A program made the position numbers and the translations under genes. From a bacterium (lineage in GTDB: Bacteria; Fidelibacterota; Marinisomatia; Marinisomatales; Marinisomataceae), in NCBI GenBank assembly GCA_023255095.1, contig JALRJJ010000117.1, positions 1 through 6,864 on the forward strand: 6,864 nt of DNA, written 5' to 3'. Shown in pieces: positions 6,638-6,864 of the stretch. Below the pieces are notes generated by a model. That model made no database searches, was not told the DNA's origin, and saw nothing but the letters and a program-made list of their open reading frames with translations. The stretch's first letter is position 1, and every line of letters begins with the position of its first letter.

Positions 6638-6864
6638 TTAATCGACACTTTTCAATAGTTGGATAGTTTCATCTACTAAACTTTCATATTCTTTCTCTGC
6701 AAAACGATTTTGAGTGATAATTGACGTTTTATTAACATTAGATTCACCGAAGCACACCCGCTGTGATATCGTCGTTTTAGATACCAAAATTTTATCTTCG
6801 ATCAATTGTTCAATTACGTGTAGCAGCAGAGAACTTCGTTTATTTACGCCATTAAGTACAGTTA
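6638..6864 (-). CDS. ParA-family ATPase, C-terminal fragment (5' end outside window)
   Basis: Only the last 74 residues are in the window, read as an open frame from the right edge to TAA at 6638-6640. They match the C-terminal pattern of ParA/MinD-type partition ATPases as I know it: a strand with a conserved Asn (VLNGVNKRSS), a helix (LLLHVIEQLIED), a strand leading to an IxxRVxFxE motif (ISQRVCFGES), then a closing helix (EYESLVDETIQLL). The Walker A and B motifs would lie upstream and cannot be checked. ParA-type proteins form ATP-dependent gradients on the nucleoid or pole and position cargo. Examples for chemoreceptor arrays are ParC in Vibrio and PpfA in Rhodobacter. The 2-nt gap to the tandem CheW gene supports such a role here. 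No other family explains the fragment better, but a short C-terminal fragment is limited evidence. Confidence 0.7.
   Translation of the reverse strand, partial: TVLNGVNKRSSLLLHVIEQLIEDKILVSKTTISQRVCFGESNVNKTSIITQNRFAEKEYESLVDETIQLLKSVD

Overview
The window is a single, tightly packed minus-strand run of five chemosensory genes, two of them cut by the window edges. In transcription order (right to left) they are: the C-terminal end of a ParA-type ATPase; a two-domain CheW-like protein; a transmembrane methyl-accepting chemotaxis protein (MCP); a large hybrid CheA kinase with a C-terminal receiver; and the start of a response regulator that reads as a degenerate receiver followed by a normal one. 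Gaps are 2, 53 and 29 nt, and the last junction overlaps, so one operon is likely. Its promoter and terminator must lie outside the window, because neither is visible here. No gene-free stretch exceeds about 55 nt, and there are no RNA genes, insertion sequences, CRISPR arrays or evident repeats.

The organism is a bacterium with an AT-rich genome. An MCP with two membrane helices, a ChpA/FrzE-like CheA and a ParA-like gene next to a CheW-like gene all fit a Gram-negative, probably proteobacterial or related, motile cell. The sequence does not allow a closer placement. Base composition and codon choice look even across the five genes, with no sign of recent insertion.

Inferred working model: the MCP senses through a helical periplasmic domain and carries two consensus methylation sites and a possible CheR-docking tail. 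CheA autophosphorylates His254 and can pass phosphate to its own receiver (Asp905) or to the receiver of the downstream regulator. The tandem CheW protein would couple receptor and kinase. It may also link the array to the ParA ATPase, as ParP links arrays to ParC in Vibrio, so that the array is positioned in the cell.

The most striking pattern is that three components carry a domain pair: Hpt-like plus Hpt in CheA, CheW plus CheW in the coupling protein, and receiver-like plus receiver in the regulator. In CheA and in the regulator the N-terminal copy has lost its phosphorylation residues, and in the coupling protein the N-terminal copy is the less canonical one. I did not see CheR, CheB, CheZ or a stand-alone CheY in the window.
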